Assembly: GCF_036884655.1 (NCBI RefSeq)
Contig: NC_088357.1
Location: forward strand, 4,641,001 to 4,705,000
DNA length: 64,000 nucleotides
DNA from: Musa acuminata AAA Group
Lineage: Eukaryota; Streptophyta; Magnoliopsida; Zingiberales; Musaceae
Reading direction: 5' to 3'
A program made the translations under genes and the position numbers. Of this stretch, positions 40,101 to 53,500 are shown piece after piece (the stretch's first letter is position 1; each line of letters begins with the position of its first letter). Under the pieces are notes generated by a model. The model ran no database searches and had not been told where the DNA came from. It was given only the letters and a program-made list of their open reading frames with translations.

Positions 40101-43100
40101 TAACTCACTGTTGAATCATATGAAACCATAGTATTTTTGTAACTTGAGAATAGGAAATCCACAAGCAAAATTAAAAGGTAAACGACCAAGAATGGAATTC
40201 AAGCTGGAAAGAAATAGATACAAGATAGTGTTCTCTTTCTTGAAATTCTCCGCATTCTTGCTCTAGTATCAAAAATGATGTAAGAACTAACAGATAAGAA
40301 CTGAAACAACAAATGACTTTTAAGTCTATGAAATAAGAGTGGCAAAGTGAGGGCTATGAGATTATGGATTGAAAAATATAAGAATATGGAAGAAATACTC
40401 ATCCTAGAGAGGAAGCAGATAAGAATGCCACAAGGCCTATAGAAACACTGTTTCCTTCATCCAAAAAATTATCGTCATAAATATTTCAGCCACCTAAGGA
40501 CTTTATTTTTATTTTAGTACAACAGTTCTGCTATTTTCGAGATTGGTTAAGATAGAAATTTTATCTTTTTCCTTTTTCCTAAATAAACAAAATAATAAGG
40601 TAAGACACCAAACCCAAAATCTAAAATTACATATTGAAAACTTAAAAGTTCTCTGAATGATATCGAAAGTTAAAAACTCAAAAGTTCTCTGAAAGGTAAC
40701 AAATGTCTAATCCAGATTCAATCAAACTAAAATAACTTCTGATTGAGATACATCATAACACTTAGTGGACCTTTTTAGTTTTGAATATTGGTTAGAGAAT
40801 GCTCATTCTTTTTTATTATGGTTTTAGGACCAAGTTTAGGACATTCTTTATTGAACATTGGTTCCTAACTCATGTAGATTGACATATATTGGTATTCCTT
40901 CAGGTTTATACCATATCAACATAGTTTAAGCACTCATGGGTTAAAATTGCGTGGAAGTTTTTTGATGTTGTCTCAGACTTTAATTTCTAAACTGAATCTT
41001 TTGGTATCTTTGTTGTTTTGTTGCACTAGTCTGTGTTAATACCTTCTGGTGTGGTATGATCCAGTGCCATGTTAAACAACATTTGCCTTTGTGGGACTAA
41101 AACAACTGGAAAGTTGGCCTAGTATGTATTGGCACCTTTAACATAGTTATTACATGTCAGACTTGGTTGTCATCTCCAAGTTTAAAGCCTAGTGGTGGAA
41201 AATTGGTGTGATGCACAAAATTAAAACTCTTGATTCACACTTCATACTTTCTAATGGCAGCATGTTTTAATTGCTTAGGAATTTGGGCTGTATGCAGATG
41301 TTTGGTCAAGGAAAGTACTTATGTATCTTCACCCTTTCTTTTTCTTCAGAATCTTACTCTCTTGTACTCATTATTTATTGTCCTTTATGATTTTTGGTGA
41401 TAGACTCTATCTTTTTCCTCAAAAAAAAAAAAAAAATGGAAACCACATAGTTTAATATGTGATAATTCTTTTTCTTGTAAGTAGTGCAACTTCTGAAATT
41501 GCTTCCAAACATATTTGTGTTGAATAATTTTGATATAATTTTGACTTCTATTTTGCAGATTGGCTTACTGCATGGTATCATGTCTGATAAGGAATACGCT
41601 ATCATAATAAACTGTATTTACATGAACATTTCAGAAGTGCCTAAACTTCCCCCAAGTTTTCGTGACAATTTAACTGGAATGAAGGAGTCTATTCGTATGA
41701 TTGCTGATAAAGTCAATTTGAACAGTCAAATCTTACTCTCTCGTACTGTGATTATTCTAGCTGTTGAGGTTCATGATGCTTTGTTGGAGCTACGCAATGA
41801 CCACGAAGAGGAATCTCCTTTAGCTCGGATAGCTGTAATCTTCTCTGAGCCCTCAAAAACTTCTATATTATTTTTTTTTGTATTATGCTTGTGTTTTTTT
41901 TTATGTTTGTACGTTTTAGAATAGTATTTTTTTTCTTATTGGAAAAAAATATTCTAGTTACTACAGAACTCTTTACACTTGTATGGTGACCAGTGACCTT
42001 CTGCACTTTTGTAGAGTTTGTTTCCTGAAATGCTTCTTATGTTGGCAGTTAGAAGGTCTTTGGGTTTCATATAGGTCAACATCCTTTTCTGAAGCGGACC
42101 TCTATGTGACAATTCCCAAATTATCTGTGCTGGATATACGTCCTGATACAAAACCTGAAATGCGACTGATGCTTGGCTCTCACACGAATATATATAAGCC
42201 CGGTTTGCTTAATCTTGGACCTGGTGGAACTGATTTGATAATCCCAAAAGATGGTGTGCCTGCCAAGAATCTGGAAAGTGCAACTGATACTGGTGCTTCA
42301 TACTTGACAATGCTGATATTGGATTATCGATGGCGTGCATCTTTTCAATCCATTGTGATCAGAATTCAGCAACCACGTGTTCTTGTTGTTATAGATTTTC
42401 TTCTTGCAGTTGCTGAATTTTTTGTGCCTAGTTTGGGTTCCATTACAGGCAGGGAGGAGACTATGAATCCAAAGAACGACGCGCTGATCAATTCAGATGA
42501 CATAATACTTTCAGGATCTCTTTACATGCAGAGAGATGAGGTTGTACACCTCTCGCCTAGAAGACAGTTAATAGTAGATGGTTGTGCTTCTAGTGAGTTC
42601 ATTTATGATGGTGGTGGAGGTACACTATCTTTGAGTGAGGAATATGACATAAAAGGACAGTCATATACTGGACCTATTATAATAATTGGACGTGGAAAGA
42701 GATTGAGATTCAGGAATGTAAAGATTGAGGTATCTGTTTTCCTTTTATAATCTTGCAATATCACTGCAGTAGCTGGCTCCCATGGATAGCATGATTTCCC
42801 TCTTGCAATGCAATATACTTATAATTTTGCTAGGTTAATTTGATGGGAATTCTGAGCTGTCACTTGATACAGAGCATGGTTTGAAATACCATTGCTGGAA
42901 GCCTGGAACAATTTGGTTGCATCATATTCTCTTATAGTTTTTTAATATATGGCCTAGGAAGAGACTGCAATTTTTTGTCTCATATCTGCTGCATGTTGAA
43001 TGATTTCTTTTTAGATTATCCAGCTTGCTCTATTATGTTATGGTTATTTGTCATGAAGTTAGTTACATATTACTGCTTCAATGTTTCAATATAAGAAGCT

Positions 43101-46100
43101 TGCATATTACTTGTTTGAAAAACCTTTTTTTTGTAAGATGTATCAGCCAAACAGATCTATTCTCTTGTTACTCATCAGCTTGCCTATTGTCTACTATCAT
43201 ATATGTTTACTTCCCTGTGTTGATCATTAGATCCCCTTAAATTTCAACTTAGTATGAAAATTCTGGATATGATTTGCTTGTTAAGTTGACCACATTTTTT
43301 GTCTCATTTTTGGATGGTGATGTAATGGCTAACATGAGGGCTTTTTGGGATCATCCTTCTTCAAAAGAGTATTTGAACTTCAGGAAGTGGGTTCTATCCT
43401 CTAGCTTTTAATTCTCTCTCAAGTTGCGATATGGACCGAGCATGGGCAGAAATTGACCATGATATTAGTTGCTACATTATGTTCATCCCCTCATCAGGCC
43501 TATGGTTATTAAGAGACCAAAGCAAGGAACACAATCTCGAGGGCTGGACCCATACTGGTGCAGGCCTAGATCCGTACACATCACGGCCATACCAGTGTAC
43601 TATGTGTAGGTGCATTGGTACGTACTGTGTATAAAAAAAAAATATGAAAAGAAGTCTGAAAAATAAAAAAGCAAGTATCAGGCATACTGCTCGATTTACC
43701 CTGGTGTGCATGCTTGTAAGTTATCAGACCACACCAATCTGTACCATATGGTATTGCAAATCATGGACCAAACCATATAGCTTGTTCAGCTCTTTGAAAG
43801 CTGTATACTCATTTTAGAGGTGATGGGACAGGTAGCATTATGGAAGCACATTTTGGGATGTCCAGCTAACATGCTACAGGATCAGTCAAGGAGTGGTTAA
43901 CCTCTATCTATAGGGGCAGTTAATATGAATCTTTTCTTATGTAGCCTAAGTATTTGTTTGTCATATTCTTTAGGGTGACAAATGTTGTTATTGTAGATCC
44001 ATGATGATGATGCAAAATCCCTTTTTTGCCTAAAGTAAAATCGTATCAGTACTAAATAGAGAATCTCTAAGGGCTCCCATACTATACAAAGCCTCCTATT
44101 CTAGTTATAGATGCAAGACTCAAGAGGGTAGTCAAAAGAACCTACAGTGTTTCTCTTGTAGGCTTTTATTAATGATGAACGCAAAGGGTCCCATTAAACT
44201 TATCGTACCAGATAAAGTTGAAGTAGTTTGTGTCTTTTTAGGCTTTCTTTTGTGATGAGTGCAGAGGGACTCATCTAAATTTTTGTCCCTACTAAAGATG
44301 AGATATAGTGTCTGTTGGCTCCTATGTTGTCAATTTTTAGTGGGGAGCTGCTGATGGTTTTCCCATTTAGAGAGATGTGATATCTCATCATTGGCCAATC
44401 TACTTGCAGGAGCTATTCTATCACATTTTCCATGTTATGACTTTGGCAAAGTATGAACAGTGTAGAATTGTCTCAGATTCATTGTTAAGTGGCATATGCA
44501 GAACTTTTTGAATATCTGCTTCTACTAGTTAGCTAACCAGAAAGGATGGATGATTCATTGTGTAATTACATATACTGGATGTAAAATTATCTTTTCAATT
44601 TAGGGTTCCCTCCTGGTGGACATTCTAGATTTATATCCATCAATAGTTCTCAATGTTGGAGCTAAAATGAGTTCTAGAACTTTATTGGAGTTGCTGAATA
44701 TTTTTCAGTCTGTATTATGTTGACCATTTTGGATGACATATCATATTTTTCCTTGTTTGCTGTTGTTTAATTAATGCTGATGTCTTATCATTTGCCTCCT
44801 GTGTTTTTTCTAATAGAACTTGTCTTTTTACGGTTAAATTTGGTTATCAACTTATATCTTGGTTATAGACTCTGTCCTGCTGTGGTTGTTGTTATTATCA
44901 CGACATGTGGCAAGCTTTTTTCCCTCTAGGTGACTTGTTTTTATTTTGTGTATTCATCAGAATGGTGCATTGTTGAGAAAGTGTACGTACCTGAATAATG
45001 GTAGCAGCTATTCAGTGTCTGCAGATGATGGGGTTGAGATTTCTTTATTGGATAGTTTGACATCTGATATAGCCAAGCTGGGTTCTGCTGAAACTCAACA
45101 AGGCCAACAGACAAATGATCCAATTGCTGATATAAGTGCTACTTCAAGTCAAATACTTAGTTTTACGTTTGAAGCTCAGGTACACAGTATTTGTGCATGC
45201 TTGTATTAGTTTCTCAAGCCATATCATTGACTTTTGTAATTTGCCTTCTCTAGCTTTTTCATGACTACTTGCTAGCAATATGTGTAAATGAGATTATCAG
45301 GTTTAACAGCACAAGGGGATTTGACTGACCATTATACATGCAAATGCGATTGATTGATGTGCTTCTGGAATAAAGAAACAAAAAAAAAAGGAAAAGAAGA
45401 AAAAAAGAGCTCAATTTGACCCAACGGTACACATTAAGTGGTGTAGCTGGCATAGCACAACAGTTTAGAAAACCATATTGAGTGATGAACTCCTAGCTTT
45501 TTTTTTTCCTGAGTCCTCTAATTGTGCCCCTAATTTATGTATTTAGCAAGGAACGATGTTTTTATCAAGAAACATTGTCTCGTGTCTTGTTGGTAGGCCT
45601 GATTCATACCAATATGTACCAGTGTACCATATCTTAGTACACTGGTGCATAATGGTATACCATGTGTTGGTATATCAGAACATATTGGTGTACGTTGGTA
45701 CATTGGTACATCAGTACCATGTGTTAGTACATACCAGTGTTTTGTAGAGGGTCAAAAAATGGTCCAAAATTGAGAAATAAATTTTTGGTTTTTTCTCCTA
45801 ATTTCTTAGTATGTAAGCTATTTAGATAAGAATAAAATGTATCTAAGCCATTAATTAATATAAATTCTAGGTTAATACGATGAAAAAATAAATGAGAGTA
45901 AGTGAGCGAGCGGAGTGAGAATAAGAGTGAGCAAAATAGGGGAGAGGGAGGAGGATTTAAAGTGTCAAAACAGGTCCAATGATCAATTTAACTGTTGGGA
46001 GCTGGATTGATTTGAGAGGAGACTGGTATGATCAAAATCCGATCATTGCTATATTATACCATTACCAATCCGTATTGGTCAGTAACAGTCAAATTTGAAT

Positions 46101-49100
46101 TGTCTCGAACGATACAAGAGGCATACCACGTGGTACATAACAGTGTACTTCTGAGCGGGCTGGTCCGTGTACCGATTAGTTGATGGACTGGTACATACCA
46201 TCTGATACAGTATGGGTTCTACATAAAACCATTCGTTGCTGCACACTCCTGTATTCATTTATGGCATTGCTGTTATTGTTTAGGAAGGAAATGAGTTGAC
46301 TACTGCCTAACCTTTGCCTAAAGGAAACAAGACACAATGGCATCTGAGTTTCTTTCCTGCTCCATCCATTTTTCCTCAATTTCTCTATCTTTGTGGTGAC
46401 CCTGATTCTCTATCATTGTCCCTGACGCTGTATAGCTTCAGCTTAGTCCTTTATTTTATATCTTTGATTCATGCTGGATGAGTTGATTAGGTCTATTGGC
46501 CACTTTTGTCTAATTTGAGCCAGTGAGACAAGCTGAGCTGTTGGACCCACAGGACCAAGTTGACTTGCATGACACATTACTTTGCCTTGTTGAAAAGGTG
46601 TTAGCAATTGCCCTTACTATGAAATTTGCTAAATACATTGTTCAAAAAGTATTAAGAACTAATAAAATCTTTTATGAACTAACAAAAATCTTGGATATAC
46701 AATGGCTAAGTAGCTGTTGGGCATAAATCATTAGGTCAAGGGGCTATAGCTATCATATAAATGTTAGAAAAGTAGACTAGACGGAAAAGATTGTGAGTTG
46801 CTACTTGATGGAGACATGCAAGGAGAGCAGTGTAAGAACTTCTTGAATGGAACATTAATATTCTAAGGAAGAAATTTGTTTGTTTTGGATCTTTCTGCTT
46901 GAAAGTTGATCCCATGTTAAACATGTAGGAGTAGAATCCTTGTTTTATCCCCCATTTGTGTATTTTCTCTATCTCTTCTCCTTCTCATCCATGTACTTCT
47001 AAAATCTTGGTGAAATAAAATGATCGGTTTTTATATCAAGAAAAGAGACTGGAAGTAGAAGTGGAAAAACAATATGCTTTGCTTTCCTTGCCTCAAAAAG
47101 CTGAGAGCAGTATACCTAAAGTGGATAAGTGCATTTATTTTGTCTTTTCTGTCCACTTTGTTCCTCTGAACTAAATGATAAATGACAGTTAGAAGAACCA
47201 AGTTGCCCTATGAGTTGCAGTTTTGTTTGTTTAAGTTACAATATATCTGAAAGTTAGCTTGTCTCAGGAGATGGTTTTGGGATTAAAATGATTAGAAGAA
47301 AATCTGAACTATGTATCTTTCATAATGTGATGGAGGAGAATTAACTTCTTATTATGGAATCTTGTTTTTCCCCTCTCATGCTTTGCTTTAGGATATCTAT
47401 TGCCTAGACGAGTTCTTTGTAGTCATGTTGGATACTTGCTGTTTTAATATCTACTGGTATTTGATGATTGACTTTACTAAGTGAGATTATTGAGCTGTAT
47501 TCTTATAGATACATCATGAAACCTGACAGGAGGGATTGTGTTTCCTTGTCTATTGCAGATTATCTCTTCAGAATTTACCTTCTATGATAGTTCAAAACTG
47601 TATAATGATTCCTTGCATGTTGAGAAGTTACTCCGTGCAAAGATGGACTTAAGTTTCATGTAAGTGTTCACATTCACTAAATTGATTATAGGGTAATTTT
47701 CTTTTATCATTTTCCAGAAATAGCCGATCCTATTATATTCGTTTCACATTTTGTTCAAAATTTTTCTTGACAGGTATGCTTCAAAAGAAAATGACACATG
47801 GGTTCGGTCCCTCGTGAAAGATCTCGCTGTTGAAGCCGGTTCAGGTCTTGTTGTTCTAGCACCAGTTGATATTTCAGGAGGATATACCTCTGTCAAGGAG
47901 AAGACAAATATATCCATCACATCTACAGATATATGCATCCACCTGTCTCTTAGTGTTGCTTCTCTCTTACTTAAATTGCAAAACGAGGCTCTTGCTGCAT
48001 TGCAATTTGGTAATGTTAATCCTTTGGCTTCTTGTACCAACTTCAAACAAATATGGGCATCACCAAAAGGTTATGATTGTTTTATTACTTGTTTTCATGT
48101 CTTTCAGTTTAGAAAATTCAGATTTACACTTAGGTGTTATTATATTTGTATAATCTTTGGTTGTCATGCTCTTATCCTTCATTAGTCAATTATTGCAGGA
48201 GACCTTCCTGGATACAATCTCACATTTTGGAGGCCCCAAGCTCCTCCTAATTATTCTATTCTGGGTGATTGTGTAACATCAAGGTATGTAGACTTCAGTG
48301 AGATAAGAAAATTGCTAAGGGTTACCCTTCTATATTTTGGTGCTATTTAAGAATTTTTCTGAAGAGCAATTATCTCATGTTCACCATCACTTAGTGTGCA
48401 AGTATTATGCTAGTCTAATACAACTCTGGAATCTCACTAACACAAACCTGCTGCCTAGCATTGGGAGTGTGGTAGCAAATTAAGTGAATTGGATCCGATT
48501 TGATACATATTCAGGTATCCAGTTAGAACTAATACAATCTGATATTTAAATAGTTACTCAATCTGTAGTATTATAGCATGTGGATTGAGGTTGATCTGTT
48601 TTGATGACAATCCGAATAGGTTTCTTGTATTATGTATATCGTATATATTGAAATCTAACTGTTGACATCACACATGGAACCCTAACATGAAGTCTTCCTA
48701 TCTGGCTTCTATCACCTTCTACTTTAATTGGGTCTATGCTGAATCCAACTTGACTTGATCAATTCTAGTGACTAAATAAGCAACCCAATCCAATGATCTG
48801 ATCCAATTATATTTTCTTTGGTTTGATCTATGGGTCGTCTTACCGGTCCATACCGGTATATCAACCAGCTGTTGGTACGGTATGTACCAAACTGTATCGA
48901 CTATCGAGTATACCAACACATAGTACATGGGGGCGTAATGATGTACTACTCATTCCAATCCCCTATTGGATCGATATGAACTGCCTGTACCGAGTGGTAT
49001 GTCGTGGTACGATGAGCCTTTGTTTGATCTATGTCCAACAGTTTATAGACCTATGTACAAACACATATGGTTTTTAACTATACTATTATTATATTGGCAT

Positions 49101-50518
49101 GATTAGCCTACTTGACACATCGATCCTTTGTTATTATATCGATATATCTAGAATGTAAATCCTAATTGTCAAAGGAATCATGAAATCAGTTATTACTCAT
49201 TAATAACTGATGTGTCAAGTATAAATCCTAATTAACATAATTAATTACTCATTAATTATTTCTCTTTCATCACTATAAACATATTAAACACTCTAATAGA
49301 CATTAAAGACATTTGATTGACCCAATATGGATCAAATTTCTATCATCATAATTAAATACACTAATCACAGTATTAAATAGTTAATTAATCCCTAATTAGT
49401 CATCTTTCACCATTATAAACATGTCAAATACCCTAATAGGTATTAAAGGCATTGAATTGAGCCAATATTGATTAAATTTCGATTGAATTATTGTTAAAAT
49501 AACTAATCACAACATTAAAAAACTTAATTAACACCTAATTAAACTTATTATACCATCACAAACATATAAATCATCTTAATATGCATGAAATATAAAAATT
49601 TGAAGTGTTTAATTTTGAAAATTTTAATATTAAACATACTAATCACAACATTAAAGATTGTAATTACTTCTTAATTAATATTATTCTACCATAGAAAACA
49701 TGTCAGATAATATATCAGACATTAAGTCATACAGGTCGGCACTAGGAGAGGGTTGTTTGCGTATCGTATCCTATCGAACCGGTACGTACTACCTCTATCG
49801 AGCGGTACAGGTCGGCACGGCAAACCCTGATAAAAAGATCTGGTTCATTTATAAAACTGATTGCAATGAGTTTAAGTGTGGTCTTGCCAAACTTTTTGAG
49901 TGCTCTTATTCCTAGAAAGACCATTATAAAAAGCACGGATTTTAATTTCGAATGATACCGCTTGTATCGGGTGGTACGTACTGGTTCGTCAGCAGAGCGG
50001 TACGCGGGCTGCCTGCTATCAGATGATACCATTGATCTAGCCCCGTATCGGACGATACCATTGATCTAGCCCCGTATCGAACGATACATGGCTGTATCGG
50101 GCAGTACAATCGATAGTTCGATCGTCACTGCCCGAAACAGGTCGGTAACGGTCGATTTCGACCGTCATTGCCAGTTACCGGGCGGTATTAGTCTGGCTAC
50201 GACGAGGAAAGAAGAAGCATCGAGGGAGAAGAAGTGGGAGAATCAGGAGAACCTCGATGCTTCCTGATCTGACGCCACCCTCCCCCGACGATCCCGATCT
50301 AGGAGGTAACGGAGAGGCGGTGGCTCAACTTCTTCTTCGTCGCGTTCTTCGCCGAAGGCCGGAGACGTTTGCGGCCTTCGACGTCTTCACCGAACGCGTA
50401 GATGAGGAGAAGATGGTGTTCTTCTCCTCTTCTGATGCGACGAGGAGAAGAGGAGGTGATGTTGCCGAGGTAGCGTATGCCTCCTTTTTAAAAAAAATTA
50501 ATACTATTTTTTATTTTG

Positions 50519-50592
<74 letters not shown>

Positions 50593-53500
50593 GCAATACA
50601 CCCTAGCGTACCACTTGGTACACCTGTACCGTACCGAGCAGAGCAGAGCTTGATACGTTGGTCTGATACAAAATTATGAACCTTGCTAAAAAGTGAAATG
50701 AAACATTTTTCCTACTTGACAAGGCATTATTTATGAATTACCTTTTATTAAAAGGAAAGAACTAGTTATACTTGGCATATATATTGGATATCTGTCCTGC
50801 CAGCGAAAAAAAATTGCTGTTGTGAACTTGTGATAGTTTGCAGGTTTTATTTGGCCAAGCATCGTTTCATGGTGCAAAATTTTGCATCTTTATCTTATGT
50901 AGCAAGTAAAAATGTAAATTGAAATGTTTGCACTTTCTTGAATTAAATTTTTGATGTTCTAATTCCTATGATAGTCGAGAAATGGTGCTCGTTTTTTATT
51001 CTGATTGAACTTCCAATCAATCATGCCCGTACAGCATGTATCAGTAAGCAAATTTCTTGCCTCAAGGATCAGAAAATGTTCTGTCAGTAGAGTTGTATGC
51101 AGTGTTCATAGGTTTTCACACGGTCTTTCCTCCACTTCTGTCTGCACATGATATATAACAACCAGAAATAGCAATCAGCAGTAAATTCAATATTATATCT
51201 TGCTGTGGGCTAGTATCTTATAATTCTTTTTTATAACCAGAGTTATTGGCCATAAATATAACAAAGTATGTTTCAGCCAAACCCGCTTACGGATACCAAC
51301 GCAGAAGAAAGGAAGAAACAAGAAAGGAAGGAAGTATTTTACTTGGTGTATGTATTGGATAACGAGTCCTAGCTTACAAAAAAATGTAGTTGTGAACTTG
51401 TGATACTTTGTCAGTTTCGTTTGGCTAAACATCGTTTCATGGTGCATAATTTTGCTCTTTGTCTTTGTCTTTATGTAGACAAGATGTGAATTGAGATGTT
51501 TGTTCATTCTTGAAATATATTTCTGGTGTTCAAATTCCTGCTGGTAGTCAAGAAATTGTGCTCCTTGATTTTATTCTGCATCAATAAACATACTTCGGGC
51601 CTCACAGATCAGAAAATGTTCTGTTATTAGAATTTTATGTGGCCTTCATAGGTTTTCAGGCAATTTTACCTTCACTGCTATGTTCATGATATATGTCAAC
51701 CAGAAATAGCTATTAGATGTTATGGGCCAGTGTCTCATTGTTCTTTGCCTTGTAACCAAAGTTATTGGCCATACATATCACAGAGCATGTTTCAGTAGCA
51801 CGTTCCAGTCCAAACAGTGCAGAAGCATGGTCTGTTATTGAAAATTATGGATGTGATTGCCGAATTACTGTTTCACATGAGCATCAACCTAAGTTGTATG
51901 GTATATGGCAGTCATTTAGCCTTTTTTTTTTTCTTTTTAACCTTGTTTAATGGTCTGAATAACATGCTCTATTAGTTGTCATTTTCTCTTGTAACTTGCA
52001 GCGTCAATACATGCTGAAAAAGGAAATAATGGAGCAATATGAACGAGTTGCTTTGTTAGTTCATTTTCTCTCTTAAAAAGGTGGTGATGTAGCCATCTAG
52101 GCTTAGGGAATAGTAGACCCCTTTATGCCTCAATCCATTCAAATTCTCATTTCCCGTTGATATTTAACCTTCTGTAACAAGGATTTAGTTTTGTGATATT
52201 ATGCAAAACTACAAAAGGCTTATTGGCATACTGTACGCATGCATGAACTTGCATACAACTGCTAGTACAGCATCTCATGACTGGAACACCCTTAACCAAG
52301 ACCAGATTTGGTACTTCCAGGTCAGAAATTGTTGCTAATTACAATGTGTTAGAGGTTCTGTTTGTATTACATGTCAAAAATTCGACTCCACGGTTGAGCT
52401 ATATGACTATCATTTCTTGATTTCCTTTTCTGCTTACCTATGTTATCTTTTGGCCCTATGGTGGTTGTGCAAATTTTTTGGACAGTTGCCTGTATAATTA
52501 TTATGATCAGAGGAAATTTCTGCCCTTAAATCTTGTGAACAGCTATGCTTTGCAATGCATCCACAGGTCCATTCCTCCGTCGCAAGTTGTACTTGCAGTG
52601 AGCAATACCTACGGTCGGGTCCGGAAACCACTTGGCTTCAAGTTCATTGGCTTGATCTCTAATATTCTGGCATTGGGAGATGTAACCAAGCTGAATAATG
52701 ATTCTGACTGCTCAATCTGGATGCCAATTCCACCTCCAGGCTATTCAGCAGTAGGATGTGTAGCACATCCTGGGAGCCAGCCTCCTCCAAACCACATTGT
52801 ACACTGCCTTCGTGCTGATCTTTTGACATCTACCAACTTTTGTGGCTGCATGTGCTTTATTCCGCCAAATTCTGGGTACCATGTTCATTTCCCTATAATA
52901 TGTTTTACATGTGTGGCAAGGTGATGTACTAACTTGTCTTTGGCATGTTCTTAGGGTTCCTTCTGGATTTAGCATCTGGCGTGTTGATAATGTTGTTGGT
53001 TCATTTTATGCACATAATTCAGTGGACAGTCCTCCTCAGGTAGAAAGTTTCAATTTGCACCAGATTCTTCTGCGGAATCCTGATGATATCAGCTCAAAGG
53101 AAACAACAGAAAACAAGCTACACTATGAACAAGGTGGTAGCAGTAATAGTTCTTCTGGATGGGATATTTTGAGATCTTTATCTGGAGCTGCTGCTTATTG
53201 TTTATCTACTCCACACTTTGAAAGAATTTGGTGGGATAAAGGATGTGATACAAGAAGGCCAATTTCAATATGGCGGCCAGTAAGACGTCCAGGTTTCAGT
53301 GCACTTGGTGATTGTGTGACAGAAGGGTTGGACATTGACTTTATTGTCTTTCTTTCCTAGTACATACACATGTATTTTTCTGGTATGATAATTGACAAGT
53401 TGCTTATTTCCTTTATCAGTTTAGAACCACCAGCGTTGGGGTTAGTTTTCAAGTGTGATTATCCAGCAATATCTGCAAGGCCTGTGCAATTCACTAAAGT

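Larger units (their letters stand above)
34869..45179 (+). other. VPS13: VPS13 exons 26-35: central lipid-groove body (residues 1011-1901)
   Basis: Exons: 34869-35357, 35458-35781, 35976-36107, 36878-36991, 37249-37433, 38477-38585, 38671-38814, 41559-41834, 42049-42729, 44961-45179. Recognisable blocks are [70 protein letters not shown] (made by joining exons 30 and 31), [33 protein letters not shown] and [20 protein letters not shown]. The donor of exon 30 is the weak aatga|gttcgt, chosen because it gives N-D-Y-M-Q-L-D and keeps frame. Residues 1035-1120 are an acidic, Ser-rich, low-conservation linker. Confidence 0.88.
49934..50685. mobile_element. hAT-type MITE, GGTACCG family, large copy F with GC-rich insert and (TA)n (752 bp)
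   Basis: It starts CACGGATTTTAATTTCGAAT and ends AAATTATGAACCTTG. The flanks are ATAAAAAG (49926-49933) and CTAAAAAG (50686-50693), 7 of 8 matching. Relative to copy B it is inverted: its left end matches the reverse complement of copy B's right end. The body 50210-50490 is GC-rich and open in one frame for about 80 codons ([17 protein letters not shown] at its start). It is followed by (TA)n at 50520-50589. Confidence 0.75.
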
